DNA of 64,000 nt from Tanypteryx hageni (lineage: Eukaryota > Arthropoda > Insecta > Odonata > Petaluridae), in NCBI GenBank assembly GCA_028673005.1, contig CM054113.1, positions 171,013,837-171,077,836 on the forward strand, given 5' to 3'. Positions 32,495 to 46,019 of this stretch are shown here, piece after piece (position 1 is the first letter of the stretch; the number at the start of each line of letters is the position of its first letter). The position numbers and the translations under genes are program-made. The notes below the pieces were generated by a model. The model was not told the origin of the DNA and did not search any database. It saw nothing but the letters and a program-made list of their open reading frames with translations.

Positions 32495-35004
32495 CTATTC
32501 TTGTGACTTTGGAAAAGGAAAACATGTAGATAATTTGAAAAGTTCAGTTAATATGAGTCCATTTAATCTTCATTTGTTATTCAAATTGTTTTATTTCCTC
32601 ATTCAATATTGTTAAATTTTCACACAACTGCATTTATTGGATGAGAAATAATTCTCTTTTCAAATATAATCTATTTGGCTGGTGTAGATTTCTTATATAT
32701 GGATAATTCTGGAAACCAGCAATTTTCATCACCAACTATGGCGGTTCTAGAGGTTTTATTGTAAAGAAAAGTAATTAATGCACGTGGGGTTCTATATGGC
32801 ATCACAGTTTTTATAGAATAAAATGGCCCATTACTCCATTCGTAGATTCCTGAGATGTTGAATATGCTTTTCTCTCCATTAGAGTAATTTACAGAAAATA
32901 ATAAATACTGATAAGACGTTGCAAAGGGTATAAGTGATTTTTTACTGATAAAATGTAAGATTAATAATAATTTGTATAACGTACCATAAATATATCCAGA
33001 AGTGGAAAATAACATATTATCGTGTTGCAATTTCCGTAAATTTACGAATTTATGCTATGAACTATTTCTACATTTTTTTAATTAACGATAGTTATGATTA
33101 TATAAATATTATTTACCGATTCTGAAAACATATTACTTTTAAACTCGGTGCGTAGTTTTGGGATATCAGCGTTAAATCAAATTCAAACAAAACGAGCGAA
33201 CTTGAACTGATTTGAAGCGCGGTTTTCCTTATTACGATAACTAAATGATTCAGCAGGATACGCATAAACCATAGGATGCTTGCAAAAGGCATCTGAATAA
33301 TTTACACGTGAATATTCGAAACGATGCGGTCAATGTTAACAACGCAGTTTAGTATTTGACATTGCTTTCACTTATATAATAGTTAGCAGTTTTTTCCTGA
33401 TTGTTTGATAAGCAACCATTGGAAATATATAATAATAATAATAATGACTACGAAGCAGAAATCATCATTTTCAACAATAAACTTTCAATTCTCGCTGATA
33501 GTTTCCGTCAGTACATTAGTTGGAAAACTTGGGGATATAGGGAAAATTTGCCGAAAATATACGTTGAATGATTTGAAAAAAACAACCTCAAGCGATTATT
33601 TCTTCGCCGAAAATAGGCACGCCGTCATTCTTAGTATTTATCTTAAAGAGCTATCGGCCGCAGCTTTTAACATTCTCTGCTTTTTTGTGATATCAATTGT
33701 TCGTTATTAATTATAGAAAACGACATCGGAGCGTGTTTCCGGCGATTGCAAGTACAATGGAAACGTAACCAGCGCTCCGGTGGTTCAGTTATGGAAAACC
33801 ATTCCGGAGAGAATGGGTTAATTTTTTCGTCTAATTTGTAAACTGACGGATTGGCCAATTAATTTCCCGAAGGAAGAACGAAATAATCACCCTCCCTATA
33901 AAATTACGATTAGGTTGGGTATAAAAAAAGGGAGGCAGATTGAATTTTTCATGCTAGTGGTAATTAACGGGAATCCATTAGGTTAAAATAGGAAGGTTTT
34001 AGAAGGCTTAAAAGGCAGAATAATTTCTTAAAGAAACCCTCCTGGTTTCGAGTTCCGGTGGGACCAGAATTTGCCTAGTCATTTTCTGCATCTCGTTTAG
34101 AGCAGAGGTGTTCGGACAATAAACGAGTAATTTTTTATGGATATGGAAACCCGATTTCCAGTTCCATGGCGTACTTCCTCCGAGGAGCGTACAGTGTGGG
34201 GAAACCCTTTCTGAAGTGATGAATTCCGCCGGAAGCATGTGCTTCGGGGTTCTCTGGCCGGAAGCGCGGTCATGAACGTTCTCCTCCGAGAATAAGGGGG
34301 TGGTGGATAAAAGATGAGGTGGGGGAAGTGACGGACTCGGAGAAGGAAATCACGGGAAGGAATTGCACGCGTGGGAGAAGGTATCGGAGGCGCCGTGGGT
34401 GAGCAGACTTCGAGGAGCAAAGGTAGATCCGCCGACCGAGGGAAGAATAATTTAAAAAAACAAAAGACGGCGAACGAGCCACGCGCACGATCCGCACGAT
34501 AGACATAGGGCGGAGGAAGCGTCGACGTGTTATCACTCACGCGGAACTATCGTTATGCACCCGGAGATGCACCGCGTCACGGCTGCCGCGACGCCTCTCG
34601 AATAGGACGTCACGGATATTATTGGGTTAGCACGATCGACGCGCGTGGTGCGAGAAATCCGCATAATGCCACGACGCATTATACGCGGATTCAGTTTTCA
34701 CTCGCGCTTAACTTGAAGTACTTTTAAATTACTGATTACTGACACCGAAGCGTATTTGCACGCAAATTTAGACATACACACACGATTCTGTTACAACGGA
34801 TTTTCGATTTTGACGTCTCAAAATTTCTCCGCGAAAATAGATAATTAAAATCGAATAGTGCGAATGATCGATTATTGTACCGGAAATATTTAAATATCTA
34901 CTCGACGTGAAGATATTCCGGCGAGAAGGTGGAATTTTTTTCCTCCTTTTTTCCCATCCTAGGCGTGAATTACATTTGCAGTCAACGACATTTCCCTCAC
35001 TCAC
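32495..35004. other. ZIP13 intron near exon 35005-35160; no repeat recognised
   Basis: 32495-33900 is AT-rich with no gene. From about 34000 the sequence becomes CpG- and GC-richer (34260-34720), with no convincing coding frame; several frames overlap but none shows known motifs. Confidence 0.4.
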
Positions 35005-35160
35005 CATTACCGCGTATCGTAAAGTCTCTGGTGTGTTTCCCTGAGTGGGGCAAAGTTGGTGGTAAAGCAGCCCAGGCCTCTGGAAGCAGGTGCAGAAAGA
35101 CGTCTCCAAGTAGTCCACCGACGGCGAAACTCAGCATAACCCTCAGAGTATTTCCGTTAC
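35005..35160 (-). CDS. ZIP13 (Zip99C): ZIP13-like zinc transporter, internal exon with helix II
   Basis: Minus-strand exon between a GTCCTCAGCAG acceptor (just above 35160) and a GTGAGT donor (just below 35005). The 156 bases are two bases of a split codon, 51 codons and one final base. The peptide contains [20 protein letters not shown] then LPEAWAAL, the helix II block of ZIP transporters (G-D-x-F-x-H-L-x-P). It ends RDFTIRGN plus G; the first two bases of exon 11706-11429 (GT) complete a Gly codon and lead to HHLWTGMW, so phase fits exactly. An alternative acceptor three bases upstream would add one residue. The exon encoding the N-terminus and helix I was not found to the right. Confidence 0.92.
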
Positions 35161-38100
35161 CTGCTGAGGACAGAAAGTATACCTACATGAGATTTTCATA
35201 CACCATCTGCACATGCATGCGAACTGCACACACGGTCACCGATAAAATTTCAAACAGATATTCCTACAGGTGCGAAGACGAGTTAAAGTGACTCCCCCCA
35301 CTTTCCTCTCATTTAATCACGACTCAATGGAAATAAAAGGAGGGTTGTTCTAATTTGAGGAAGTTCTGCGCTACTAAGAGTATTTGCAGGAGTGAGATTT
35401 CCGAAACGTTTCAAGTCTCGTGTTTTTCCCGCATGCGAAGTAATAACTGCGTTACACGGGCGGCCGTCCATTCGATCGCTAACAGGAATTCGCAATGGTT
35501 CGGTGATCAGAAGAAAACCGATGTTTCCAACGTGGCATAACCGTTGCTCGTGCACGCGAATACGCCATAACAAATACATTCAGGCAATGCAGATACGTTA
35601 GGAGGAGAGATACCAGCTGAAAGTTAATCAATGGAGATTTAAATTTAAAAAAGAAACTTGAAAGATTCGAAAGTGTGACTCTGTAGACTTTCATTATAAA
35701 AAGCCAATATAACATTTACGAGCGATTTTTCTCTCAGATAATTTTCGAGGTCTCCTATTAACAGTTCAATTTGCACGCTTTTAAATTCAAAAATACATTA
35801 TAACCGATTTGTACGCCAAAGGTCAACAAATTACCGTTGGTCATTTGGCAATCCACCTTCCCACAGCTATCAATAGACCTTAAACCTCCGTTGAAAAATT
35901 GAAAAACTTTGAAACTTAACCAATATATTTTTTAATTTCAGTAATTATTTAACGGTTAACTTGAGAGTGAAAACTTCCTACTAGAAGAAAAGTTCTAGCC
36001 GATGCAAACAGCCATTAATCATTCGCTCCCCATTTCATTAGTTCTGTAGTATTCGAGCGGTAACGTCACAGGTTGAAATTCAAACGAGGATAAAAAAACT
36101 TGGCGTCGCATCAATGTTTGACAGCCTACGCGTGTCATCCAAGGTCTGCACATGAAACTTGCATCTTAGCAGGTGAACGACGCGCTTCACGGTTCAAACG
36201 AGCGCTCGCGTACGGTCGCATCCCCACCTCGTCAAAAGTGCTTCTTTTGAGCGTAAAAATAGAACGAACTTCTGCGACTCACAGTTGATAGCAAAGCGAG
36301 AGAGGGAGAATGTGAGAAGGGACTTGGAACAACTTGTTGATCCTCGAGAAACCTCAGCTCTCGAATACGACTCCTGCCACACAACCGATTGCTTTCTTAA
36401 CGTGGCGTAAAGTCAGCAAAAAAGGGTACGCGGGGGTTTTGCATCACAAAGGATTCTCCCATTTTCGACTTCCGATAGGATGAGTAGTTCGGAGTGAAGA
36501 CAGATGCGAATTTAAAAAAATTTAAGATTCCATCGAAGACACAAGGTAAGGGCGTGGATGTTGGCAGACGTCCAGACGGTATACGAGACTATTTTTTCCT
36601 TCATTCCGACGCGAACACGAGTCTAGTTGGATACAATACGAAGGCACCACTCCCGCGAAGAGAAGAGGATTTCGCACGCTTGACTCGGGGAATTTATTTC
36701 ATTTACAGCTAAACGAAAACAAGCCGCCGAGGCCGCGCGATTTATTTGTCCAAGACATGGCACTCTTTTTGTTTCGTACTTTCATCGTCGCTGACCCACT
36801 AACCACGGAAGCTATGATACGCTTTAATGAATATAAATTTTCCTTGTTTACGGTAAATTTCTCGGTTAAACTGTTTCGAAGACGATTGTTCTGGTAGTGT
36901 GAAAGTTACAGATGCGGTGCAGAACGTGGACTTAATGCGTGTTTTAACGGCTTAAGTAATCGGGCGAATTTTCACCCGTATCATGTATTTCATATTTATG
37001 ATGAGTTTTTAATTCGTGTTGCTATTATCCACGCATACGTTATTTCAATCTCAAATCGAATTTTCGTGATTTAATTTTAATTGCTACTGCATACATTTTT
37101 AGTACATGAGAAAATTAATGTAAAATAAATAGGGATCTTCCGAAATGTATGACTGAAGGAAAAATTATATTTTTAATATATTACAAATATAGTTGCGTAA
37201 ATGCTTGCCTTTGTAATGGAAAAATATAGTAGCAAATAGAATAACAAGATACAACTCCCTTTTACGTCACCAGCATTCGTCAAAAGCCTTCATTAATGGC
37301 TGTTTATAAATCGATGGCAACAAAAAATTCATTATCACGTTGCATACGAATTTTAAACAATGTAGCAACCAAAAAGTTAAAATTAGAATTCGATTAACAA
37401 TAACCATCAATTTATTCATTCGCAATAGCTAAGCCATTGGTAAAAGTAATCCGAGTTCAACATTTTTATTTAATAAAAAAATAATCTTGAGAATGATAAT
37501 CAAACAAAAATGGAAAGGAAAGCGTCATATTAAAAGCTAAATACAGCACAATATTGATTGTATCTCTAATAATTAAACCATAATAAATTAATACTTGCCA
37601 ACATTTTTTTATCCACAAAAGTCAAAACAAACAAACGGAACTAAGGAGTTTTAAAATCAAAACACGTATCGTATCTCACAGACCTTGCGATAATCCTGCA
37701 CGCCATGAATATGTAACATTTCGGCACTGCACGGCCATTTTTGGGGCCGAGTTCTAGGGAATATTCATTATAACGACATTTCGTCTTTTTTCCGCCGATA
37801 TAAATCACTACTGACTTGTGAGTCAAGAAACAAATTTTAACCAACGTTTTGGCTACGTCACCAATTTCGAGGAGATGGAGGATGTTTCGGGGTTTAAACT
37901 CCAACCTTCTCTTTCCGGTACGTCCTTGACCACAATCTCGTCGGGAAAATGGTTCCAGCAGACGCGTACCGCCATTAAATTCATACTTGCAATTTTAGAG
38001 TAGTTTAGAGTTCCTATATTAGGATCATATTCTGAGGACTCCGAAATTTGTTTTTGCCATCTTAGAGAGAAAGTGCATTGCGCACATTATCGTAAATGAC

Positions 38101-40744
38101 TCCGAACGGCGGGTGACTGCACCGTCTTGAACATTGGAAAAGTTCACAGTCACCGATCTTTTTTCCTTTAAGTAACCGAATTAGACCGAGAAAGGAGCCT
38201 TTTGCGGTCCTTAACTCGAATATGTTCCTGTCAATTAGTGGATGGACATTTTTTTGGGAAAGTATAGGGAGAAAATGTGTTTATGATCATAAATTCAGCT
38301 AGGTTGGTGAATTTTAATTAATTTCATACATGTTACACATGACCGAAGTCTTAGTTGCCCCCGAGACGTCTCGCAGATTGTATCATATGAATGAATTCTG
38401 CTGTAAAATGTATTATGCAATGTATTTTTAGTCGTTTCAGCTTGACTCCTGCTTAGCGCTAAGTATTTATCATGGAATTTCGGAACTTGTAACATCGAAA
38501 AAAGACCTCGGAACTTTTTTTCATACTGGATCCGTAGTCCTAGATTAAGATGAATGGAACGCCCTGTATCCGTTGTTTACGTCCTCTAAGATTAGTCTAA
38601 GCTTCCCTTTTCGAAAAGTAGACTCATAAGATAGAACCTTGCTTCATGACTTGTTTGTCCGTATTACAAATGCAAAAATTAAATTATGAAACGAGTGTTA
38701 ATTTTCACTTAATCAACATTGGAAATAACGCCTCTATTTGAAGAAGTAATAAATAAATGAAGCTGATTATTTAAGTTTATTATCAAATATGCTTCAATTA
38801 AATCTTAAATACTTTAGGAACGAGTAAGGAATGAAAAAAGTTTTGCGAGCGAATGAAAGACACATTTGTAATTACACTTCAAAAATTCAGGTTATCCGGT
38901 ATTGTATAACAAGAATGTTATATCAAAAATAAGCTCGGACATACTGAAATTTCATTTCAAAATAACAATGAAATCTTAAGATAAACTCACCGAAAATGGA
39001 GTAAAAGCTATAAAACACTATTTGCGCGAAAATCAGAGGGCGGAATAAGTTCTGCGTTGAATAAAACTTAATCGAATTAAATAACATTAAATTAAATCTG
39101 TGTATTTGACATAAAGATGTCACAGAAGAAAAGAATCATTTTTTAAAATATCAGCCCGTAACATCGTATTTTTTATTGTAAATCTTAGATAATTGCTCAA
39201 CTTTTTTCATTTTAATGAATGGGTTAAGCGTACCGAACAAATTGATTAACTTATATAGAAAGAGGAAAATAAAGGAGTGTGCTAGTAATAAGATATTGAA
39301 ATTAATTTAATAATAAATAGGCAAGAGAGTTCATAATAATTCCTGGATTATATAAGTATAAAAAAACAAGGATCAAAACGGTATTTTGGTATTCCAGAAC
39401 ACGCATTTTCACCTCAAATTAAAAAATATATTTTTTGAGACGGTCGATTTACGCCTCAGGCATTCTATTTATATGAATGTCTGGGTCGCTAGGTTAGGCC
39501 GATGACAAATCTCAAAGAGAAAAATAAGTCAGAATTAGGCGCTTTGATCTGTTAAACATCCGCCTCTTTAAAGCCGTACTTTATTTAATGCGAAGAACGT
39601 GTACACATTCTTCAGTGCATACGTGTTGAAATATTATCTCTCGCCCAAAACAATTTTTTATCGTTGACCCCAAAAATACAGCACTGGATTTTAGTGCAGC
39701 TCTTTCCTATTAGGAGATTTAACCTCCCGGATAAATTCATCGACAAACACTCATTGCATTTTCGAATAATTGATCGATATTGTCACGAATTCATTTTTTT
39801 TCAACTTCCCGATATCACGCTCGCCGCGACACCATATCGTCTGAATGAGAGCATCTAAAAAACCCACACGTTCTCCCAAAGTCTTGGAACAAAAAGGAAA
39901 GCATCATCAACCGAACGATTTAAGGAGGTTTCCTTGTTTATTCCAGGTCGAGGCGTCGATGGCGCAAAAACAGCAAACAACTCACCCTTAACCAACCCTA
40001 GAGTTGCGGCAAGATTGGTGCCCGGGAGATTGGGGAGAGTCAGTGAGTCGGGGAAGTTGTAAATAGGAGGGTGGAGAAAAGAAAAGTGGCGGGAGGTGGA
40101 GTTTCATCCGAGAGACGGCGACGATGCGTAAACGGGCAGCGCCGCAAGGCGGCATGCTTGGACCGCTTGGCTCGCGTCTTCTCTCGCTCTTAACCCGGGC
40201 AAGACGACTAGGGTGGACGCAAGATTACCGTCCGTATTGGCGCAAGCAATAAATTTTTCAACGCCATCACTGCCTCTCCGAACATCTCTCCCTCTCGTTC
40301 TCCACCATCCCCCATCCCTTGAGTACAAAGAAGAATCGGAAGAGGAGAAGGTTAAAAAGGGGGGTGGGTGGAGGGGATAGGCAGGGCTATTCCGATTTAG
40401 CCAGAGGCCTCATCCATCCCCAGGATTGAATCAGCAACCTGAAAGGCGATTGGAAAGGCGAGGAAAAGGGAGGGAAGGACAAAGAGTAGTCCCTCCTTAG
40501 GCGCCGAACATCTAACAAGCAAACCGCCTACTCGACCAAGATAATTTGTCCTTGCGTGCGCCGTGCTCTTGGATGCGACCCGGAATAATACCACTGGATA
40601 CGATAATCGAACCGGTGAATCGCCGATAATTTCTGGTCAGATTTCCTTCTCAAGTGCATCGGTGTGGAAAGGAGAGTGTTTGTGGATTCTCTTGCAGCTT
40701 TTTTCACCAAGGAGCTCGTTGGTTGTTGAGTTTTAAACATCACA
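35161..40744. other. Unassigned; CpG-richer around 35.2-36.8 and 39.9-40.7 kb
   Basis: I looked for the 5' ZIP13 exon(s) here (helix I block of the VGLSG..PL type on the minus strand) and did not find one. 35160-36750 and 39920-40740 have many CG dinucleotides and could hold promoters or 5' UTR; 36800-39900 is AT-rich with no repeat recognised. 40740 leads into a candidate start codon. Confidence 0.35.
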
Positions 40745-40842
40745 ATGGAACCGCAAGATGGTATGATTACATCAGCCACGACCCAGATGCTCGCCAGCAA
40801 GAAGAGCAAGACGATGTCTACCGGATACAGGGGAAAGCTGGT
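40745..40842 (+). CDS. Candidate first coding exon of an unrecognised gene
   Basis: ATG at 40745 in a good context (ACATCACAATGG) opens a frame whose codons look native: many G/C third positions, peptide MEPQDGMITSATTQM, LASKKSKTMSTGYRGKL. It meets a strong donor (CTG|GTGAGT) after 40840-40842. It follows a CpG-rich stretch suitable as promoter and 5' UTR. An hAT MITE sits 14 bases into the presumed intron. I do not recognise the protein, and no downstream exon was found. The opposite strand is also open here (hydrophobic peptide with VDIVLLFLLASIWVVADV), which weakens the call. Confidence 0.35.
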
Positions 40843-40855
40843 GAGTACCTTAGAC

Positions 40856-41181
40856 CAGTGTTCGGCAACTGGTGTGCCGCGGCACACTGTTGCGCCGCGA
40901 CAAAGTACTCGGTGTGCCGCGGCCCATTTGGCGGAATTATGGAGAAGAAAAAGAATGTCACAGCGTTTTATTATTCTCAATCTAAGATTTCAGAAACGAA
41001 ATCGCTCTCGAAGAGCGATACTTTACGATCTGGGTGGGAAAATCGATATTTTTATTTCATTTTGTTGGCTACAGGGCGATAAAAATACTTCACACAGTCT
41101 CTTAAAATTTGATTCGGTGTACCGCAAAGTTCGAATGAACCCGAAAGTGTGCCTTGAAATTAAAAATGTTGCGGAGCACTT
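40856..41181. mobile_element. hAT MITE (326 bp)
   Basis: Ends CAGTGTTCGGCAAC and, reverse-complemented, AAGTGCTCCGCAAC. The 8-bp flanks CCTTAGAC (40848-40855) and CCTTGGAC (41182-41189) match 7/8. The interior repeats GTGYGCCGCG near the left end. Confidence 0.75.
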
Positions 41182-41189
41182 CCTTGGAC

Positions 41190-42970
41190 CTTCGCAAAAA
41201 AGGGAGAAGGGTTTGGAGAAGGATAAAACATCGCAGCGTTTAATTTGAATTATTTTCCCGTTGCATAATTCTAAGTTGGCGTTAATTTTTGTCTTTCTTT
41301 GTGGGAAATTTGACAGCGGAGCTAGTGCTATATTTTTCAGTGTAAGCGGCACTTACATCCATATCTCAGTGTGCAATAGAAACTTTATAGCTCTACGGCC
41401 TTCAGCTTAAATTTTCTATAGTGATAATTTTCTTGTAAGTTTTGCAATATGCTGAATTTTAGTTGTATTAATCGATTTTTCTAATATGAGAAATTTCTGT
41501 CTATCGTTAAGTATCGAATTAAAAAGATTAAACTGTGCCATTCTGCGAGAAAAAATCCAGTAGAGATCAAATGTTATTGAAATAATCTGCGGAAGGAATA
41601 ATTTGGTCTTGGAAATTTTTATAGTAGTTTATGTAGAGAGATTTTATGATAAAATACCTGGTTAATTATATAGGTCAAGATAAAACAAAAAAGTGTTATT
41701 GGTATATTGAAAAGGTAGAGTAGCATAGGCATTATTACTGCATAAACTAAAAATATTAGATCATTTACAAAAACGAAATAACAAATGATGTTACCAATCA
41801 GCAATTCATCATGACACTATAATATTTTTAACTGAAATATTTTACTATCTGTGTAGATATATTATCAATTACAAGAGCTATATTTAACCATAACTATATC
41901 CAGGAATAAAGCATATTACTGTTCTAGAAACTGGGGAGGAGGCAAATAATCATAACATTAATAATTTGCAATTTAAATTTTATTTTTGAAGATTGGATGT
42001 AGCAAAAATATAAAATTACCAATCTTAATCCTTTGAGGTAATAACATAGTACATTATTTGAATTATCGCATAGAGAACTATATTTAAATGACTAGGAGTC
42101 CACATCTAATTCCGTTACTAAGTGTCAATTTTTCAAGTGCAGCATGAACACAACAACGTTGATTTACAGCATAAACAAATAGTAACGGACGCCATCACTT
42201 CGCAGCCAGCAAGACCAAGGCGATTCAAGGAGGTCTCATTTCAGAAATACGCCGCTGTAAATATTTGAAGCTGACTTAAAAAACAGTTTATTTTGAATTT
42301 GGTGACGTAATTCCTGTACAGAGCACCCTCTTCATTCTAATTCTGGTGGCTTGTCTCAGTCAACTCCCACTGCATAGGTTTGTAAGTTTTTAAAGCCTGA
42401 ACTTTTAAAACTATAACAAGAATGAAGCAAAACTGTGGTTTTATCGTGATATCTAGGTACTCAAAATAATCCTATCAAAACTTTGCTTAGGAATAATTAG
42501 TAGTTTGCCTTCCATTGGTTCAACTAGATCATATACCTCCTCAATAGGCGATTACGAGAAATATGAAATTGTTCGATTATAGTTATCAACAATTAATCAA
42601 GAAAATTAAGCTTATTTAGTTTATCTTTCAGAGAAGCAATATAAGTATAATCTATTTAAATTATCTTTCTATGAAGATCTTTATGATGGAGCGAAAACGC
42701 AAAAATCTTCACCATGAACAGTTATTGACGCCAATGCGTATTTCTAAAAATGCAATGACGATAACATATTTCATATTTTTTATTTATTTATTTAAATTAT
42801 CGAAGGACAACACCCTGCCTTTTACATTAGACATTCACACACAATAGTAATTCTGAAAGTATCCATGTTCAAATGCAAAAATTATTACCAAGGACCAAGG
42901 CGTTTCTTTCGTAAAACATAAAAGTAAATCTGACAGGTTTCTAAACAGACTTTCCAGTGCTAGTGTATTA
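41190..42970. other. AT-rich, no feature
   Basis: No coding frame, terminal repeat or RNA gene recognised. Confidence 0.4.
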
Positions 42971-42977
42971 CATAAAC

Positions 42978-43274
42978 CATGGTTTCCCAAACTGGGTGTC
43001 GCATCACACTGGGATGCCACAGTTGATTTTTAAGGGTGCCGCGAAAAGCTTTGTCAAGTAAATAAATCAACGGTTACGAAACGTTGGTGGGTCCTTAAGG
43101 CAATAAAATTTGCTCTAATAAAATGACTGTCGTGGTACCTAAAATGGATGCGTTCAAAGGCTTGAAATCCATACGTAAGTATAGAAGTAAAACCTTATTT
43201 CAAGGTTGAGGTGCCGCCAAGTCCCATTTAATTTATAAGGGGTGCCGTGCTTACATTCAGTTTGGAAGCCACTG
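42978..43274. mobile_element. hAT MITE (about 297 bp)
   Basis: Ends CATGGTTTCCCAAACTG and, reverse-complemented, CAGTGGCTTCCAAACTG. Inside are GGGTGCCGCG and GGTGCCGTGC blocks typical of hAT-derived MITEs. Flanks CATAAACC/ATTAAACC are similar but the exact TSD is uncertain. Confidence 0.75.
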
Positions 43275-44605
43275 ATTAAACCTTAAAGAAATTCACAATA
43301 AATGACTTATTCGCATTGTTCTTTTTCATATTTAAAAACTGAAAGTATAAAAAAGAAAACATTTTAAATTTATTGCAATTAAATTAATTGGCCCTATCGA
43401 TGACATTTTTTTATTTTCGCATACACCAAAATATTTGTTCAGCCCCGATTAACTTAATCTTCCATTTAATTGATTCCATTGCGGTGAACACCAGATATTT
43501 CTACAAGAAAAAATATGTTCATAAATGAATTATCTCCAAACGGAAGTCTATTCTAGTGGTATAACGTTTCTGGCATCTAGCAGAAATGTTTTAAATTAAA
43601 AAAATTCCGCGAAAATGTTAAACTTTCTAATAAATAATTTTTAAAAGTACGCACTAAGAGATTAAAGTGCGCATTTTTATGCCGCACCCTTTATCAGGTT
43701 ATTAGTACACTTTCAGGGTTACACTTTACCCCGGTTGAGTACTACGGACAGCTGATAAAATTAAGTCGGAAGCAATTAAACGCTTGAGATGCCAAGAGCG
43801 ATGCCGTGTCGCGATTCCCACACGGAGAAGTCTCTCGCTCGAAATGCTTCTTTCTTCCGTATTAAGGACTTCAGTTAGTTTGATTACCCTCGCCGAGCAG
43901 AAAACCTATCACGGTAATTACCGCCTATCTAGTGAGTGCGTTGAACTTCCCTTTGGCTTCGAATAAAAGTCTTCCTTTGTCAGCTTTATTAGAGCGCGAG
44001 GTGTTAGCGATCGGCTGACTCTTAGGCGCAAACGGGGTAGGGTGAATCAAAAGGGCGGCTCGCAAGAGATGTGGCAAGTGAGACGGAGGAGGATCTTGGG
44101 TGAGGCAAGGCGAAGACAAATGGGCCCGCGACGTCGGAATTAATGATGTTCGGATGCCTCTTTGTCAATCCCAAGTACTCGCCAGAGTTTACGCGGTGCA
44201 AGAACGGGTCTGTGAGCTGCACGGCCGCGTCGAATAAGTTTGATTCGGCGATGGATGAATTACCGCTGAGGTCGGCTGATTCGCAACTGCAGCGCGTGCA
44301 CGACTTTCTCAAAAATTTTGTGACTTATAGGTAGGGATGCTCTTACAGGGATGAAAGGATAAAAGAAATTCGGCCAGTGTTTAGCTCCTTTAGCGTCGAT
44401 CACCAATTTAAGACTTTCCGTGCCGTGATGTCGAAGTGTTGGGCCAGAGGAGGTCGCCCCGATTCCCCATATTCTAGCAACGGTCCTGGCTAGAGAAAAT
44501 GCCCATATTAAATACAACTTCGCCAACTTTTCTGGAAGATTTCCACATTGGTCTCATCTCTTTTGATGCGCATCTGGTTTACCTACATATTAATAACTAA
44601 TCGAG

Positions 44606-44676
<71 letters not shown>

Positions 44677-45904
44677 ACGAATAAACTTAATCCTGTACGC
44701 TCAAACCTCGCATACGCTTTGGTATATCTATCGTCCTAAAACCTGACGGCGTTAAGTACTAATTTCAAAGTTCCCAATACCAACTTAAATAAGCGTTAAT
44801 AAGTATCTTTTAATATACCAGCGATCTTTATCACAAATTTACGATTATAGATTCTTTATTGGCGTAATTTTTTAGAGATGAAGTTGAAGTCGTCGGTCTA
44901 GTTGCGGAAATTTTGGATGGCAGTGCAACATTCAAGACAGATAACGAGAAAACTTCTTGTCTTGGCCATTAATCCAAGCAGGATCTTCCACTTAACCGGC
45001 AAATTCTACTTTTCCTTCATTGAATTCTGTAATATGGTACGCGCTTCCATATATACAGAATTAAAATATTTCGCACCTCGCCTTGATGAAAGATTAGCAG
45101 CTTGGAATTTTCGTTATTGTGGCTACTTACGCAGAAACAGCTTCACTCTCACCGAATCAGGATTATACGCTCGAACATAGAGCGGAATAAAAGAAATGCT
45201 TCTCCAAGAGACGGCTCAACCCCTGGCTCGCCCCTATAATCTCTATGTCCTTCATACATAGCGGGCGAGGGTAAGAGAATGGACGCACTTTATCTATTAT
45301 GGACAGAGCCCTTCCCAGGCCATCCTTTCTGGCCTCACGCCAATTCTCCCATCGAGGTTTCATCGCGGGGACGTAATCGTTGTCCCCTCGGCGGCTCAGT
45401 CCGTCGGAGACAGGCGGGGCAAGGAGCATCCTCAACCGGGGCTCGCATTCTTGCGGGGTGATGCGACATTTTTTTGGGGGGTAGAACCATCTTCCGCATG
45501 CTTGCAGTGGGGAAGCTGACTAAGACGGTTATCCGTGGAACGCTGGACGGCTTCTTAATTCGCGTGTTCCGTGAAACTAGGGAAAAAATAATAATAAAAC
45601 GAAATCCGCTTGTTCTAAGAGCCACGAGAGAAAAGTTTACTACTACCAATGCGAGTGTTTCCTTACACTTCTTATCAATCGGACGATTATGCTTAAAGAG
45701 TACATAAATACATAGAATTTGCACGAGCCTGTTTTCCTCCTCTGTCTCAGTTTATCGCATAAGTGCGTAATTTCATGCCTTCTGAAGTTGATTTCATTAG
45801 CCACTTTGAACAATGAAATTTTTTTAGGCTGTTTTCCAAGGAAACATCCTTATGAAATGGTCCTGTGTGTGTGTCCCCTACAAACAACTTTTGCATCAAT
45901 GGAC
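43275..45904. other. Unassigned; CpG-rich 43.75-44.5 and 45.15-45.6 kb
   Basis: Two GC/CpG-rich patches contain overlapping open frames on both strands but none with recognisable motifs or splice context I would defend. A (TA)n tract lies between them. Confidence 0.35.
44611..44674. repeat. (TA)32 microsatellite
   Basis: An uninterrupted TA run of 64 bases, likely length-polymorphic. Confidence 0.97.
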
Positions 45905-46012
45905 CGAGTTTCATGAAATTTAGTATGAGGCTCGTGCTGCCAGGGCCCACCTCCGGGCTATATTTTATTTGGAGAGTATTGAAGTCCCAAGTTCGATTAC
46001 AGGAACGTTTTT
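45905..46012 (+). mobile_element. tRNA-derived SINE-like unit
   Basis: GAGTTTCATGAAATTTAG is followed by GGGCCCACCTCCGGGC (A-box region, degraded) and AGTTCGATTAC (B-box-like, 45990-46000) with spacing near that of a tRNA. The block GATTGAAGTCCC/TATTGAAGTCCC before the B box is shared with the reverse-strand unit at 60660-60720, pointing to one family. Confidence 0.5.
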
Positions 46013-46019
46013 TCCCTAT

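Noticed and set aside
34097..34540. 147-codon minus-strand frame near the ZIP13 exon
   Set aside because: Composition-driven, not in line with ZIP13 sequence, different phase from the exon.
40528..40980. 150-codon minus-strand frame as the 5' exon of ZIP13
   Set aside because: Hydrophobic stretch does not resemble ZIP helix I and part of the frame lies in an hAT MITE.
44022..44526. Overlapping minus-strand frames of 88-96 codons
   Set aside because: CpG-rich sequence gives few stops; no motifs, no splice context.
45335..45724. 129-codon minus-strand frame
   Set aside because: No recognisable domain and conflicting frames on both strands.
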